From Palsa-504 sp963800415 (GTDB lineage Bacteria > Actinomycetota > Actinomycetes > Streptosporangiales > Streptosporangiaceae): a stretch of DNA of 64,000 bases. Shown one piece after another: positions 37,924 to 47,108 of this stretch (positions within the stretch are counted from its first letter, which is position 1; each line of letters opens with the position of its first letter). The notes beneath the pieces are model-generated. The model was given only the letters and a program-made list of their open reading frames with translations, searched no databases and was not told the origin of the DNA. The stretch is taken from positions 1 to 64,000 of the forward strand of contig CAWDBS010000040.1 of assembly GCA_963800415.1 (NCBI GenBank), written 5' to 3'. The translations under genes were made by a program, and so were the position numbers.

Positions 37924-38688
37924 ATGGTGTTCAAGTCTGAGACATCGACCGATGGCGTGCAGGCTGCACCGGCGGCGCATTCCGTAGACCTGCGCAAGAC
38001 GTACGGGGTCGGACAGGCAGCGGTGCATGCCCTGGCCGGTATCAGCGTGACCATCGAGCGCGGCCGGTTCACCGCCGTCATGGGCCCGTCTGGCTCAGGG
38101 AAATCGACGCTCATGCATTGCATGGCGGGCCTGGACCGGCCGACGTCGGGGCAGACGTTCGTGGGCGGCCTGGACATCGGGAGCCTTGATGATGCCGGGC
38201 TCACCCAGCTGCGACGTGACCGGATCGGGTTTGTCTTCCAGTCCTTTAACCTGGTCCCGACGCTGACCGCGGCCGAGAACATCACCCTGCCGGTCGCCCT
38301 CGCAGGCGCCAAGGTGGACCGGGAATGGCTGGACTACCTGGTGGAACAGCTGGGTGTCGGCGACCGGCTGACGCACCGTCCCAGTGAGCTGTCCGGCGGT
38401 CAGCAGCAGCGGGTGGCGTGTGCCCGGGCGCTGATCAACCGGCCGGACCTCATCTTCGCCGATGAGCCCACCGGCAACCTGGATTCCAATTCCTCCGCGG
38501 ACCTGCTGGCCTTCCTGCGGCGATCGGTGACGGAGCTAGGCCAGTCAATCGTCATGGTGACGCACGACCCGCGCGGTGCCGCGTACGCGGACCGGGTCCT
38601 GTTCCTGGCCGACGGGACCGTGGTAGGTGAGCTGGAAAAGCCGACCGCCGATTCAGTCCTGGAGCGGATGCGGACGCTGGGGGCCTGA
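37924..38688 (+). CDS. ABC transporter ATP-binding protein (MacB/LolD type)
   Basis: A 254-residue ATPase with Walker A GPSGSGKST, Q-loop FVFQSFNLVPTLTAAENI, signature LSGGQQQRVACARAL, Walker B LIFADEPTGNLD and the switch His in VMVTHD. The FNLVPTLTAAEN stretch marks the FtsE/LolD/MacB family. ATG at 37924 is favoured by GAGGAA just upstream. The next gene begins within 2 nt of its stop and encodes the FtsX-type permease. Confidence 0.93.
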   Translation: MVFKSETSTDGVQAAPAAHSVDLRKTYGVGQAAVHALAGISVTIERGRFTAVMGPSGSGKSTLMHCMAGLDRPTSGQTFVGGLDIGSLDDAGLTQLRRDRIGFVFQSFNLVPTLTAAENITLPVALAGAKVDREWLDYLVEQLGVGDRLTHRPSELSGGQQQRVACARALINRPDLIFADEPTGNLDSNSSADLLAFLRRSVTELGQSIVMVTHDPRGAAYADRVLFLADGTVVGELEKPTADSVLERMRTLGA

Positions 38689-38689
38689 C

Positions 38690-41203
38690 ATGCGCAACGT
38701 GACCATCAAGGGCCTGCTCGCCCACAAGCTCAGGCTGGCGCTGACCGCGCTGGCGATCGTGCTCGGGGTCGCCTTCATCTCCGGCACGTTCGTCTTGACC
38801 GACACCCTGAACAACACTTTCACGGTGCTGTTCGGCAGCATCTACCAGAAGGTGGACTTCCAGGTCCGCGGGGTCGCGCAGCTGGGCAGCGGCGCCAACG
38901 CGACGCGCAATCAGCTGCCGGAGTCGGTGCTGGCCACAGTCCGCCACGTGCCCGGCGTCGAGGCCGCCTCGGGCAACGTCAGCGGCTACGCCCAGTTCGT
39001 GGCCCACGACGGCAAGGCGATCCAGACCGGCGGTGCGCCCACCCTCGCCGTCAGCTACGACCCCTATCAGCAGATCTCCCCGCTGCACCTGGTCGCGGGC
39101 GGCCCGCCGGTGACCGCCGATGACGTGGTGATGGACGCCGGGACAGCCAGCAAGTACCACTTCACCGTGGGGCAGCAGGTGCGCATCCTGTCCGTCGGGC
39201 CGGCCCGGAGCTTCACCATCACCGGCATCGCCCAGTTCGGGTCGGCCAACAACCTCGCCGGAGCGACCCTGGCCGCGTTCACGCTCCCGACCGCGCAGGC
39301 CATCGTCCAGGAAGTGGGCCGCCTCGACAACATCAACGTGGTGACCGCCCCCGGCGCAAGCAAGCCCGCGGTCCAGCGGGCCATCGCCCGGGTCCTGCCG
39401 CGGGGAGTGGAGGTGGTCACCGGGCAGACCGTGGTGAACGAGAACACGAGCTCGGTCAACCAGGCACTGTCGTTCTTCTCCACGGCGCTGCTGGTCTTCG
39501 CGTTCATCGCCTTGTTCGTCGGCGCGTTCACCATCTACAACACGTTCTCGATCATCGTCGGCCAGCGGACGCGCGAACTGGCCCTGCTGCGGATCGTCGG
39601 CGCGAGCCGCCGTCAGGTGTTCGGTTCCGTGCTCGCCGAGGCGGCCGTCACCGGGCTCGTCTCCTCGGTGATCGGCCTGGGCCTCGGGGTGCTGGCCGCG
39701 CTCGGGCTGCAGGCGCTGCTGCGCGGGTTCGGGATCACGCTGCCCCCGGGATCGCTGGTGTTCGAGCCGCGTACCGTGCTGGTGGGGCTGGCCGTCGGCG
39801 TCGGCGTGACGGTCGTGTCCGCGGTCGGTCCGGCGCGGCACGCCGTGCGCATCGCGCCGGTCGCCGCGCTCGATGATCGCCAGTCCGGCCCTGGCGTCTC
39901 GCTGCGGCGCCGGTTCATCTGGGGCGCGGCCCTGGCCCTGGTCGGCGTGGTCCTGCTGGCCATCGGGCTGGCCAAGCCCGCCATCGCGCTGGTGGGCGTG
40001 GGTGCGGCCGGCATCTTCGTCGGCGTCGCCATGCTCTCCCCGGCGATCGCGCGCCCGGTCTCCAGCGTGATCGGCCGTCCGCTGGCCCGGCTGCTCGGTG
40101 AACCGGGCAAGCTCGGGCGGGAGAACTCCATGCGCAGTCCCAGGCGCACCGCCCAGACCGCGTCGGCGCTCATGGTCGGCCTCGCCCTGGTCGCCGCGAT
40201 GTCCGTGTTCGGCGCCTCGGTGGCCAGATCGGCCACGAGCAGCGCGGACCAAGCGATCAGCGCCGACCTCATCGTGACGCCCACCGGGTCCGGACAACTC
40301 AGCGACTCGACCGCGGCCACGGCCTCGGCCGTGCCGGGCGTCACCACGACCACCACCTTCTACGGCGGGCAATTCGAGTTCCAGAACACGCTGGCCACGC
40401 TCACCGCAGTGTCGACGCAGCGCCTGGCCGACACGGTGATCCTGCGCATGACCGGGGGCAGCCCGGCCGCCCTGGCCCAGGGTGAGCTGCTCATCGACTC
40501 CACGACCGCGACCTCCAAGCACCTGTCGGTCGGCAACACGGTCCATTCCAGGTTCGCCCGGACAGGTCCGGCCGTCCTGCGTATCGGCGGGATATACCAG
40601 GCCAACGCCTTGATCGGTAGCTATCTGGTCAGCGCCGGGTTCTTCCTGGCGCATTTCAGCCAGCAGCCTCCGGCCGGCCTGCTGCTGCGGACCAACGGCA
40701 GCAGCGCCGTGGACAACGCCGTCACCAAGGCTCTGGCCTCCTCTCCGAACCTGCAGGTCCAGACCAGGGCACAGTTCGAGCAAGCCCAGGTGGCCGGCGT
40801 CAACCAGATCCTCGGGCTCGTCTACGCCCTGCTCGCCCTGGCCGTGCTCATCGCGCTGATCGGGATCGTGAACACGCTCATGCTCTCGGTGTTCGAGCGC
40901 ACCCGCGAGATCGGCCTGCTCCGGGCGGTCGGCATGAAGCGGCGCCAGGTCCGGACGATGATCCGGTCCGAAGCAGTCATCCTGGCGATCTTCGGCGCCA
41001 TCATCGGGATCATCATCGGCACCGGCATGGGCATCGCGCTGGTGTCGTCGCTGAAACAGCAGGGCATCACCGACACCGTCGTGCCGGCGTCCCGCCTCGT
41101 GGAATTCCTCGTGCTCGCCGCCTTGCTCGGGCTGATAGCCGCCAGCTGGCCCGCCCGCCGGGCGGCCAGGCTGGACGTGCTGGCCGCCATCGCGGCCGAG
41201 TAG
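38690..41203 (+). CDS. FtsX-type ABC permease
   Basis: An 837-residue permease made of two FtsX halves. A first membrane helix (LRLALTALAIVLGVAFISGTF), a large extracellular domain, three helices around 270-400 (ALLVFAFIALFVGAF; RTRELALLRIVGASRRQVFGS), a second unit starting near 430 and a closing FtsX domain (VYALLALAVLIALIGIVNTL; RTREIGLLRAVGMKRRQVRTM). This is the usual actinobacterial MacB-like exporter without a membrane fusion protein. ATG at 38690 follows the ATPase stop directly. Cargo unknown. Confidence 0.9.
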   Translation: MRNVTIKGLLAHKLRLALTALAIVLGVAFISGTFVLTDTLNNTFTVLFGSIYQKVDFQVRGVAQLGSGANATRNQLPESVLATVRHVPGVEAASGNVSGYAQFVAHDGKAIQTGGAPTLAVSYDPYQQISPLHLVAGGPPVTADDVVMDAGTASKYHFTVGQQVRILSVGPARSFTITGIAQFGSANNLAGATLAAFTLPTAQAIVQEVGRLDNINVVTAPGASKPAVQRAIARVLPRGVEVVTGQTVVNENTSSVNQALSFFSTALLVFAFIALFVGAFTIYNTFSIIVGQRTRELALLRIVGASRRQVFGSVLAEAAVTGLVSSVIGLGLGVLAALGLQALLRGFGITLPPGSLVFEPRTVLVGLAVGVGVTVVSAVGPARHAVRIAPVAALDDRQSGPGVSLRRRFIWGAALALVGVVLLAIGLAKPAIALVGVGAAGIFVGVAMLSPAIARPVSSVIGRPLARLLGEPGKLGRENSMRSPRRTAQTASALMVGLALVAAMSVFGASVARSATSSADQAISADLIVTPTGSGQLSDSTAATASAVPGVTTTTTFYGGQFEFQNTLATLTAVSTQRLADTVILRMTGGSPAALAQGELLIDSTTATSKHLSVGNTVHSRFARTGPAVLRIGGIYQANALIGSYLVSAGFFLAHFSQQPPAGLLLRTNGSSAVDNAVTKALASSPNLQVQTRAQFEQAQVAGVNQILGLVYALLALAVLIALIGIVNTLMLSVFERTREIGLLRAVGMKRRQVRTMIRSEAVILAIFGAIIGIIIGTGMGIALVSSLKQQGITDTVVPASRLVEFLVLAALLGLIAASWPARRAARLDVLAAIAAE

Positions 41204-41317
41204 CATCCACATCCTCGAGTTCACCTCTTGTTCACTCGAGCCCGCCGGAGCATCGTTACTCTTAAGCGGCTGGTGAGGATGTCCACACTGCCTGCGGAGA
41301 TCGCGGAGGTGGTTACC

Positions 41318-44069
41318 GTGTCGGTCGGCACGAAGCCGTTGGCGTACAACAGCCTGTGGCAGCTCAGGAACGACACCTGGTCCAGCCTGGAAGAATCGAC
41401 TACTCAGCTGGCGCTGGCCGGCGCCCAGCAGCGTCCCGTCGAGCAGCTGGTCGAGACGGTGACCGGGTTGCTGGATGTCCTCTCCTCGATCGAGCGGTTC
41501 TGGGCGTTTCCCGGCGCGCAGACCTACCAGGAGGTACAGCGGCTCTTCGCCGCCGGCAAGTACAACCGGCTCGCCGCCGTGGTGAGCCGGGCCAACCGGG
41601 CCCTGGTCACCGAGTCCTACCGCGGCGGTCAGGCCTGGGATTTGCGTTCCGACGACGACGCCTACGAACGCGAAAGCCACCCGGCGAAGCAGTTCGGCAG
41701 TGACCGGCCGTACTTCGAGGTTCTCGTCGTCGAGGACCTGACCGAGGAGCAGGAGAGCTCACTGCGGGAAGAGCTGCGGCGGTGGCGGCGCCCGGATGAC
41801 CAGTTCCTCTACGAGATCGTCGTCGTGCCCAGTTTCGATGAGGCGGTTATGGCCGCGCGGCTGAACTTCAGGCTGCAGGCGTGCGTGGTCCGGCGCCGGT
41901 TCACCCACCACTCGCGCCACGAGTCGCCCTTGCTCGCGCCGTTCGCGGGCATTGACGGATCTGACGACCTGATGGAGCATTCGCCGGATGACCGCGCCCA
42001 GGCACTCGCCAGGTCGCTGGCCAAGATCAGGCCGGAACTCGACCTGTACCTGATGACGGAGATCTCCGTCGAGGATCTGGCCGCGGCTCAGCCATCATTT
42101 CCGGCGTATCTTCCACGCCCGGGAAGGCTCGCTCGAGCTGCACCTATCCATCCTGGATGGCGTCGCGGCGCGGTATCGTTCCCCGTTCTTCAGCGCGCTG
42201 CGTAACTACAGCCACCGGCCCACCGGGGTATTCCACGCGCTGCCGATCTCGCACGGCAAGTCGATCGTCAACTCCCACTGGATCAGGGACATGGTCGACT
42301 TCTACGGCCTGGAAATCTTCCTGGCCGAAACCTCGGCGACCTGCGGCGGGCTCGACTCGCTGCTCGAGCCGACCGGGCCGCTCCGCGAGGCTCAGCAGCT
42401 CGCGGCCAAGACGTTCGGCTCGCGGCAGACCTACTTCGTCACCAACGGGACCTCGACCGCCAACAAGATCGTCGTGCAGGCTCTGGTCCAGCCCGGCAAC
42501 ATCGTCCTGGTCGACCGGAACTGTCACCAGTCGCATCATTACGGGCTGATGCTGGCCGGCGCCATGGTGACCTACCTCGAGGCGTACCCGCTGAACCAGT
42601 ACTCGATGTACGGCGCCGTCCCCCTCACCGAGATCAAGCGCCAGCTGCTGGCGCTGCGGCGGGCGGGCAAGCTGGACCGGGTCACGATGCTGCTGCTGAC
42701 CAACTGCACGTTCGACGGGATCGTCTACGACGTGGGCCGGGTAATGGAGGAGTGCCTGGCCATCAAACCCAACCTGGTCTTCCTCTGGGACGAGGCCTGG
42801 TTCGCCTTCGCCAGGTTCCACCCCGTCTCCCGGCCGCGCACCGCCATGCGGGCCGCCCGCACCCTGGCCGAGCGGCTGCGGCTACCCGGGTACCGCGAGC
42901 GGTACGATGCCCAGGCCGACGAGGTAGGCGCCATCGATGCCGCGGACGACGAAGTGCTGCTGAGGCGGCGGCTCACGCCCGATCCCGCCCGGGCCCGCGT
43001 CCGGGTGTACTCCACCCAGTCCACCCACAAGACGCTGACCTCGCTGCGGCAAGGCTCCATGATCCACGTCTGGGACCAGGATTTCAGCCAGAAGGTCGAG
43101 GAGACCTTCCACGAGGCGTACATGACGCACACCTCCACCTCCCCGAACTACCAGATCCTGGCCTCCCTGGACCTGGGCCGGCGCCAGGCCGCCCTGGAGG
43201 GGTTCGAGCTGGTGCAGAAGCAGATCGAGAACGCGATGCGGCTCCGCGACGCGGTGGACCACCACCCGCTGCTGAGCAAGTACATGCGCTGCCTGACCAC
43301 CGCCGACCTGATCCCGGCCGAATACCGGCCGACATGCATCGACCAGCCGCTGCGTTCCGGCCTGCCGAACATGATCAAGGCCTGGGACTGCGACGAGTTC
43401 GTCCTGGACCCATCCCGGATCACCATCTACATCGGCGCCACCGGCATCGAGGGTGACGCGTTCAAGCGCAGCCACCTGATGGACCGCTACGGCGTCCAGA
43501 TCAACAAGACCTCGCGGAACACCGTGCTGTTCATGACCACGATCGGCACCACCCGCAGCTCGGTGGCCTACCTGATCGAGGTGCTGGTCACCATCGCCCG
43601 CGACCTGGAGTCCCAGCTGGCCGACATGAGCCCGGGCGAGCGGGCCGCCCACGAGCGCGCGGTGCAGCGGCTGACCGCCCCGTCGGCGCCGCTGCCCGAC
43701 TTCAGCGGCTTCCACCCCAGCTTCACCGATGCCAGCGGCGAGCCCACGCCGGAGGGCGACGTGCGCCGCGCCTTCTACCTGTCCTACAACGACAGCTACT
43801 GCGAGTACCTCACGCCGGAAGAGGTCGAACAGCGGGTGGAGAACGGCGAGCAGGTGGTGTCCACCACCTACGTCACCCCCTATCCGCCCGGCTACCCGGT
43901 GCTCGTCCCCGGCCAGGTGTTCAGCCCCGAGATCCTGGCCTTCATGCGCAGCCTGGACACGCCCGAGATCCACGGCTACCGGGCCGACCTCGGCTACCGC
44001 GTCTACCTGGATAAGGCCCTGGAGATCGCGGCCAGGTCCGGCCGGCGGACGCGTTCCGGCGTGGCGTAA
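41318..44069 (+). pseudogene. Orn/Lys/Arg-decarboxylase-family PLP enzyme with one frame break
   Basis: GTG at 41318 has GGAGGT at the best spacing. About 255 residues of N-terminal domain (YFEVLVVEDLTEEQESSLRE is receiver-like) run to VEDLAA near 42090. There an extra base (or two missing) in GGCCGCGGCTC shifts the frame, which continues LSHHFRRIFHAREGSLELHL and then the PLP part: FFSALRNYSHRPTGVFHALP, AETSATCGGLDSLLEP, YFVTNGTSTANKIVVQA, WDEAWFAF and STQSTHKTLTSLRQGS with the probable PLP Lys. The full length of about 917 residues is usual for this decarboxylase group. Either a single-hit pseudogene or an assembly error; the rest is in very good shape. Substrate unknown (basic amino acids in the known members). 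Confidence 0.8.
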
Positions 44070-44102
44070 CCCGCCGGAAACATCCGGCATAGATCATGAA
44101 TC

Positions 44103-44933
44103 ATGCAAACGCGCCGGATCCTGGTCGGATGCGACTTCACCTATGTCGCGGCCGTCAGCACGCCGGTGATCTTCCAGGTGCAGCCGGCCGAATCGGCGCA
44201 TATTTCCGTTCGGGGCGGGCAGTGGGCATCCGACCCGGCCATGGCCATCCGCGGCTACACCGACCTGTACGGCAACCCGTGCCTGCGCGCGGTGCTGCCC
44301 GCGGGCCGGTCCAGCTTCCGGTACCAGGCCGTGGCCGTGGTGCCCGACCTGACCGAGGAGGTGGACGAGGATGCGCCGGAGTGCGCGCCCGACGCCCTCC
44401 CCGACGAGACCTTGATCTACACCCTGCCGAGCCGCTACTGCCTGCCCGACGTGCTCGGCGATGAGGCCTGGTCCCGGTTCGGCGGGCTGAAGCCCGGGTA
44501 CCGCCGGGTGCAGGCCATCTGCGATCACGTGCACGGTCACCTCACCTTCGAGTACGGCAGCACGACGGCCCTGTCCAGCGCCGCCGATGTCAACCTGGGG
44601 CGGCGCGGGGTCTGCCGTGACTTCACCCACCTCGCGATCTCGTTCTGCCGGGCGCTGAACATCCCGGCCCGCTACGTGTTCGGCTACCTGCCCGACCTCG
44701 ACGTCCCGCCGGATCCGGCGCCGATGGACTTCGCGGCCTGGATGGAGGTGTGGCTGGGGGACCGGTGGTGGACTTTTGATCCCCGCAACAACACCCGGCG
44801 CAAGGGCCGGATCGTGATCGGCCGGGGCCGGGACGCCTCCGATGTCGCCATGGCCACCACGTTCGGCGGCCCGCTGCTCGAGTCGATGCTGGTCCAGGCG
44901 GAGGAGGACCAGACGGGGGAGGGAGCCCGATGA
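44103..44933 (+). CDS. Transglutaminase-like protein, catalytic His position occupied by Ala
   Basis: A 276-residue protein with an N-terminal beta-domain (about 1-110) and a transglutaminase-like core: GRRGVCRDFTHLAISFCRAL with Cys171, then IPARYVFGYLP, and MDFAAWMEVWLGDRWWTFDP with the Asp. The expected catalytic His lies at the position of Ala211 (DFAAW instead of DFHAW). I recall relatives with other residues at this place, so a changed or non-proteolytic activity is possible. The next gene overlaps by ATGA and encodes a second such protein with a complete triad, so the pair may work together. Confidence 0.8.
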   Translation: MQTRRILVGCDFTYVAAVSTPVIFQVQPAESAHISVRGGQWASDPAMAIRGYTDLYGNPCLRAVLPAGRSSFRYQAVAVVPDLTEEVDEDAPECAPDALPDETLIYTLPSRYCLPDVLGDEAWSRFGGLKPGYRRVQAICDHVHGHLTFEYGSTTALSSAADVNLGRRGVCRDFTHLAISFCRALNIPARYVFGYLPDLDVPPDPAPMDFAAWMEVWLGDRWWTFDPRNNTRRKGRIVIGRGRDASDVAMATTFGGPLLESMLVQAEEDQTGEGAR

Positions 44934-45841
44934 TGCTGAATCCCTCGGTGCTGTGCGCCCCGGTGCTCGATCACCGCGGACTGGACCTGGCCGCCGCCCG
45001 GCGCGTCAGCTACGTCCTGGAGCAGAGCTTCCGGTACGAATACGACGCGCCGGTGGAGTCGCTGCGGCAGCGGCTGGTCATCGTGCCGCCGGCCCGCCAC
45101 GGCAACCAGTACCTGCGCGCGTACCGGCTCGAGGTGACCGGCGCCAGGGTGCGGCGGCGGGTGCGCCGGGACGCGGGCGGCAACGTCGTGGCCTGGCTGC
45201 AAGCCGAGCGCGTGCCGGAGGCGATCGAGTTCCGGCTGGCCGCGGTGCTCGAGCGGATCCGTGACGACGGCCCCGCGGTGCTCCCGGCGGCGGCCCTGGA
45301 CCACCCGCGCCTGCTGCGGCCTACCCGTCTCACCGCGGCCGACGAGCGGCTGCGCACCATGGCGGCGGACATCGTCCCGCGGGCCCACCAGACCGCGCGG
45401 CCCGGCCGGGAGGACCCTGAGGACACGGCCGAGCGGATCTGCGCCGCCGTCTTCGACGCGGTCAGCTACGAGTACGGCGTCACATCGGTGACCACGACGG
45501 CGGCCGAGGCGCTGGCCGTCGGCCGCGGCGTCTGCCAGGACTTCGCGCACGTGATGCTGGCCCTGTGTCACGTCCTTGGGTTGCCGGCCAGGTACGTGTC
45601 GGGACACCTACTCGGCCAGGGCGGCACCCACGCCTGGGTGGAGGTGATCGCGCCGCGCGCCGGGCACGCCGAGGCTGTCGCCTTCGACCCGTGCCACGGC
45701 CGCCGCACCGACGGCGGCTACGTCACCGTCGCCACCGGCCGCGACTACTCAGACGTCGCCCCCACCTCAGGCTCCTACGTCGGCACCTCCCCGGGCCGCC
45801 TGACCGCCGCCCGCCGCGTCGGTGTGCTGGCCGCCGCCTGA
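44930..45841 (+). CDS. Transglutaminase-like protein with complete Cys-His-Asp triad
   Basis: A 303-residue protein: N-terminal transglutaminase-associated domain (RRVSYVLEQSFRYEYDAPVE, SLRQRLVIVPP) and a core with GRGVCQDFAHVMLALCHVLG (Cys202), THAWVEV (His) and AFDPCHGR (Asp). This is the common bacterial transglutaminase-like cysteine hydrolase/amidase type; whether it cleaves or forms amides is unknown. It overlaps its upstream paralogue by 4 nt and is the last gene of the group. Confidence 0.87.
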   Translation: MMLNPSVLCAPVLDHRGLDLAAARRVSYVLEQSFRYEYDAPVESLRQRLVIVPPARHGNQYLRAYRLEVTGARVRRRVRRDAGGNVVAWLQAERVPEAIEFRLAAVLERIRDDGPAVLPAAALDHPRLLRPTRLTAADERLRTMAADIVPRAHQTARPGREDPEDTAERICAAVFDAVSYEYGVTSVTTTAAEALAVGRGVCQDFAHVMLALCHVLGLPARYVSGHLLGQGGTHAWVEVIAPRAGHAEAVAFDPCHGRRTDGGYVTVATGRDYSDVAPTSGSYVGTSPGRLTAARRVGVLAAA

Positions 45842-45929
45842 CCCGGTACCCGTGGTGCCCTAGCGGGACACCTGCCGCTGCAGCGCGGCCAGGGACTGAG
45901 CGACGTACAAGCGATTCAGCGGGTCCAGG

Positions 45930-46334
45930 TCACGCTGATGATCCGCGCTGGCGGGCGTGCGCGCGCAGGATCTGCGACCAGCTCCGCGGCGGCTCCGGGG
46001 CCGGGATCTCCGCGTGCGGCCGGCCGCCGACCAGCACGACCGGGTACCGCCTCAGCTCATAACCGGCCGCCGTCCGGCACCGGCCGGTGGCCAGCTCGTA
46101 GCTGTACCAGTGCCACGGGCAGGTGACAACGCCGTCCCGGACCAGGCCTTCGGCCAGCGGGCCGCCGTTGTGCGGGCAGGCACCATCAGTAACGTGCAAG
46201 GCGTCCCCGTCCGCGAACACGGCGTACGACCGCCCGGCGTGCTCGAACGTCCACTGCGTCCGCCCCTCCGGGCGATCGAGCGGCACCAGGGCCCCGCCTG
46301 GCCCGTTCGGCGGAATATCGTCGCTCACCTGCAC
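45930..46334 (-). CDS. Rieske [2Fe-2S] ferredoxin
   Basis: A 134-residue single Rieske domain with both cluster motifs: CPHNGGPLAEG ... CPWHWYSY, i.e. C-x-H-x16-C-x2-H. Small Rieske proteins pass electrons to ring-hydroxylating oxygenases or act in related redox steps. Last gene of the minus-strand operon; its start overlaps the 3' end of the decarboxylase gene by 10 nt. No oxygenase is present in the window, so its partner must lie elsewhere or it has another role. Confidence 0.9.
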   Translation of the reverse strand: MQVSDDIPPNGPGGALVPLDRPEGRTQWTFEHAGRSYAVFADGDALHVTDGACPHNGGPLAEGLVRDGVVTCPWHWYSYELATGRCRTAAGYELRRYPVVLVGGRPHAEIPAPEPPRSWSQILRAHARQRGSSA

Positions 46335-47104
46335 CCGAGCTCGACGCTGCCGAGCCGGTCGGCGGTCGCGGTGACCACGTCGCCGGCCTTCACCGGCACA
46401 GCCGCCGTCAGGCCGCCGGACAGCACGATGTCGCCGGCCCGCAGCCCTTCGTTCTCCGCGGCCAGCGAGCGGACCAGCCAGGCGACCGCGGCCGCCGGGT
46501 GGCCGAGCGCCGCGGCACCCGCCGCGGTCGCCACCACCTCGCCGTTGTGCTCCAGCACCACGCCGATCAGCCGCAGGTCAAGTCCGGCCGCCGGGACGGG
46601 CGACCCGACCAGGTAGCGGCTCGCCGAGGTGTTGTCGGCCACCACGTCCGGCATGGTGAACTTGTAGTCCAGGTACCTGGAGTCGAGCACCTCGATGCCG
46701 ACCGCCACCGAGGCGGTGGCGGCGAGCACCGCCGACGAGGTGACCGAAGGCCCGGACAGGTCCGCGCCCATGATGAAGACGATCTCCGGCTCGCACCGGG
46801 GCTGGATGTGCTGCGCCACGACGAGGGGCTCGCCGAGGTCGAGCGCGTCCCCGGCGGCCAGGTGGCCCCGGACCGGCTCGTGCACCCCGACCTGGGCCTG
46901 CTTCGCGCGGGAGGTCACGCCGAGCTTCCAGCCGGCCAGCGGGCCGGCCTCGAGCCGCAGCAGCCGCTGCACCTCGTAGGCCGCGCCGAGTGAGAAGCCG
47001 CCGAGCTCGGCGGACAGCGAGCCGATCGCCGTCCGGTCGGCCCGCGCTTTCGTCAGCCGGGCCGCGACCTCGGTGGTCTCGAAATCATGAGAGGTCATAG
47101 CCAA
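46325..47104 (-). CDS. dmpH: 4-oxalocrotonate decarboxylase (DmpH-like)
   Basis: A 259-residue member of the hydratase/decarboxylase family of meta-cleavage pathways. Blocks: GWKLGVTSRAKQAQVGVHEP, QPRCEPEIVFIMG with the Mg-binding E-x-E, DSRYLDYKFTMPDVVADNTS, AAALGHPAAAVAWLV. The DSRY..KF....VVADN.S pattern fits 4-oxalocrotonate decarboxylase better than the hydratase, while its upstream neighbour fits the hydratase. It would convert 2-oxo-3-hexenedioate to 2-hydroxypenta-2,4-dienoate with loss of CO2. The stop of the neighbour lies only 4 nt upstream, so the two are co-expressed and probably form the known hydratase-decarboxylase complex. Confidence 0.8.
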   Translation of the reverse strand: MAMTSHDFETTEVAARLTKARADRTAIGSLSAELGGFSLGAAYEVQRLLRLEAGPLAGWKLGVTSRAKQAQVGVHEPVRGHLAAGDALDLGEPLVVAQHIQPRCEPEIVFIMGADLSGPSVTSSAVLAATASVAVGIEVLDSRYLDYKFTMPDVVADNTSASRYLVGSPVPAAGLDLRLIGVVLEHNGEVVATAAGAAALGHPAAAVAWLVRSLAAENEGLRAGDIVLSGGLTAAVPVKAGDVVTATADRLGSVELGCR

Positions 47105-47108
47105 GTCC

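Noticed and set aside
38552..41680. A 1042-codon minus-strand open frame opposite the FtsX permease
   Set aside because: Repetitive Gly/Asp/Arg/His composition typical of antisense frames in GC-rich DNA; the plus strand encodes a clear permease.
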